Below are positions 62,976 through 64,000 of a stretch of 64,000 nucleotides of DNA, piece after piece (the first letter of the stretch is position 1; the number at the start of each line of letters is the position of its first letter). The translations under genes were made by a program, and so were the position numbers. The notes beneath the pieces were generated by a model, which worked only from the letters and a program-made list of their open reading frames with translations, had not been told where the DNA came from and did not search any database. The DNA is taken from NCBI RefSeq assembly GCF_030064125.1, contig NZ_CP125957.1:4340001-4404000 (forward strand), given 5' to 3'. This stretch comes from Pseudomonas sp. G2-4. Its GTDB lineage: Bacteria > Pseudomonadota > Gammaproteobacteria > Pseudomonadales > Pseudomonadaceae.

Positions 62976-64000
62976 GTGGCTAAATCCTCTTTTGATATCA
63001 GCGCCAATTTTGACAGCGGCAACATTCAGGTCGTCGACATCAGCAATCCGTTGCAGTCGTTGCTGAAGATCAGGCCCGACACCCGCAGCGCCCACTTTCA
63101 ATGGTTCCACTTCAAGGCCAGCGGCCTGCACGTTGGCCAGGAATATTCCTTTCGCCTGCTCAATGCCAGCCAATCGTCCTACAACAAGGCGTGGACTGGT
63201 TACCAGACAGTCGCCTCTTACGATCACGTGAACTGGTTCCGTATTCCCACACAGTTCGAAGGCGACGCCCTGCGCTTTCACCTGGAAGCCGAACAACCTC
63301 ACGCCTGGTTTGCCTACTTCGAACCCTACAGCCGTGGTCGTCACGACTGGTTGATCGAGCAAGCGTTGCACAAGGCCGGCACCGAACTGTTGGCCACCGG
63401 TAAAAGCGTGGAAGGTCGTGACATTCAATTGCTGCGCAAAGGTAGCGGCGCCGAAGGTCGGCGCAAGGTCTGGATCATCGCCCAGCAGCATCCGGGCGAG
63501 CATATGGCCGAATGGTTCATGGAGGGCGTGATCGAACGCCTCCAACACCAGGATGACCCACAGCTGGAACAACTGCTTGCCAAGGCCGATTTGTATCTGG
63601 TGCCGAACATGAACCCGGACGGTGCGTTTCATGGCCATCTGCGTACCAACGCGGTGGGCCAGGACCTCAACCGAGCCTGGCAGAACGCCAGCCCCGAAGT
63701 CAGTCCCGAGGTATTTTTCGTACAACAGCAAATGGAAAAGTACGGCGTCGACCTGTTTCTCGACGCTCATGGTGATGAAGAAATCCCCCACGTCTTCACG
63801 GCCGGATGCGAAGGCAATCCAGGCTACACGCCGCGCATTGCCGAACTCGAAGAGCGCTTTCGCAATCACCTCAAACATCAGACCAAAGACTTCCAGACCA
63901 CTTACGGCTACACCCGCGACGAACCGGGCCGGGCCAACATGACGTTGGCCTGTAACGCGGTTGGTCAGAAATACGATTGCTTGTCCCTGACCCTGGAAAT
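62976..64000 (+). CDS. M14 family zinc carboxypeptidase (3' end outside window)
   Basis: 341 codons from a GTG at 62976 (AGGAG eight bases upstream) to the edge, still open. The N-terminal beta-sandwich (about 1-120, VDISNPLQSLLKIRPDTRSAHFQWFHFKASGL) is the type that precedes cytosolic carboxypeptidases. The metal site is H172/E175 in QQHPGEHMAEW, with H265 in LFLDAHGDEEIP. NPDGAFHGHLRTN and QDLNRAW give substrate contacts. No signal peptide. Bacterial relatives of the deglutamylase-like carboxypeptidases have largely unknown substrates. Confidence 0.88.
   Translation, partial: MAKSSFDISANFDSGNIQVVDISNPLQSLLKIRPDTRSAHFQWFHFKASGLHVGQEYSFRLLNASQSSYNKAWTGYQTVASYDHVNWFRIPTQFEGDALRFHLEAEQPHAWFAYFEPYSRGRHDWLIEQALHKAGTELLATGKSVEGRDIQLLRKGSGAEGRRKVWIIAQQHPGEHMAEWFMEGVIERLQHQDDPQLEQLLAKADLYLVPNMNPDGAFHGHLRTNAVGQDLNRAWQNASPEVSPEVFFVQQQMEKYGVDLFLDAHGDEEIPHVFTAGCEGNPGYTPRIAELEERFRNHLKHQTKDFQTTYGYTRDEPGRANMTLACNAVGQKYDCLSLTLE

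Overview
The window looks like chromosomal DNA of a Pseudomonas, most likely of the P. fluorescens group. The evidence is the high GC content, the dense two-family REP elements (one with a GGGAGCAAGCTCCC-type core, one with GGGAGCGAGCTTGCTC), genes of Pseudomonas-restricted families (DUF3203, DUF6124), a Fur-controlled PrrF small RNA, and a CrcY-type small RNA behind a sigma-54 promoter next to an HMG-CoA lyase gene. No rRNA, tRNA or CRISPR was seen. One insertion sequence is present.

Layout. 1-12.1 kb: mgtC-like (partial), DUF3203, ccoG, a MocR-type regulator, an SDR, a Dyp-type peroxidase, a class C beta-lactamase, a DUF4174 protein, a TauE/SafE permease, a lipoprotein, an exported aldose 1-epimerase and an aldo/keto reductase. 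12.2-19.5 kb: polB, a CBS-domain protein, the pqiA-pqiA-pqiB-pqiC lipid-transport operon and a GST. 19.7-25.1 kb: a secreted protein made of nine 13-residue repeats, a DUF1615 lipoprotein, a 135-bp-period tandem REP array, a zinc-type hemB, a PhzF-like protein and a GST. 25.4-34.3 kb: phosphatase, selD-selU, a paired small DMT transporter divergent from a LysR gene, exported proteins, and an AotO-like/AotJ-like pair. 34.5-37.5 kb: a repeat-rich island in which an IS481-family element has split one of two inverted copies of a large extragenic repeat. Between the copies lies a small gene with a strongly structured leader.

37.5-40.5 kb: rhodanese divergent from ftrA, then cobF with a phosphatase-fold partner. 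40.7-49.0 kb: a catabolic-looking cluster: RpiR-type regulator, isochorismatase-fold hydrolase, glutamine-synthetase-like ligase, N-formylglutamate amidohydrolase-like protein, APC permease, two arginine N-succinyltransferase-like subunits, and an oxaloacetate-decarboxylase-like enzyme. I do not recognise it as a characterised pathway; it is the best candidate here for an undescribed system.

49.2-61.3 kb: an acyl-CoA dehydrogenase divergent from a LysR gene, then the leucine/isovalerate locus: liuR, liuE, the CrcY-like RNA, an acyl-CoA synthetase divergent from liuABCD. LiuR-type palindromes lie in front of both liuR and liuA. 61.3-64 kb: an S24-type repressor lacking the catalytic serine, a DUF6124 protein, PrrF, and the start of an M14 carboxypeptidase. 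Two regulatory RNAs (carbon and iron control) therefore sit within 10 kb, and a probable Hfq/Crc target lies in front of the epimerase gene in the same window.
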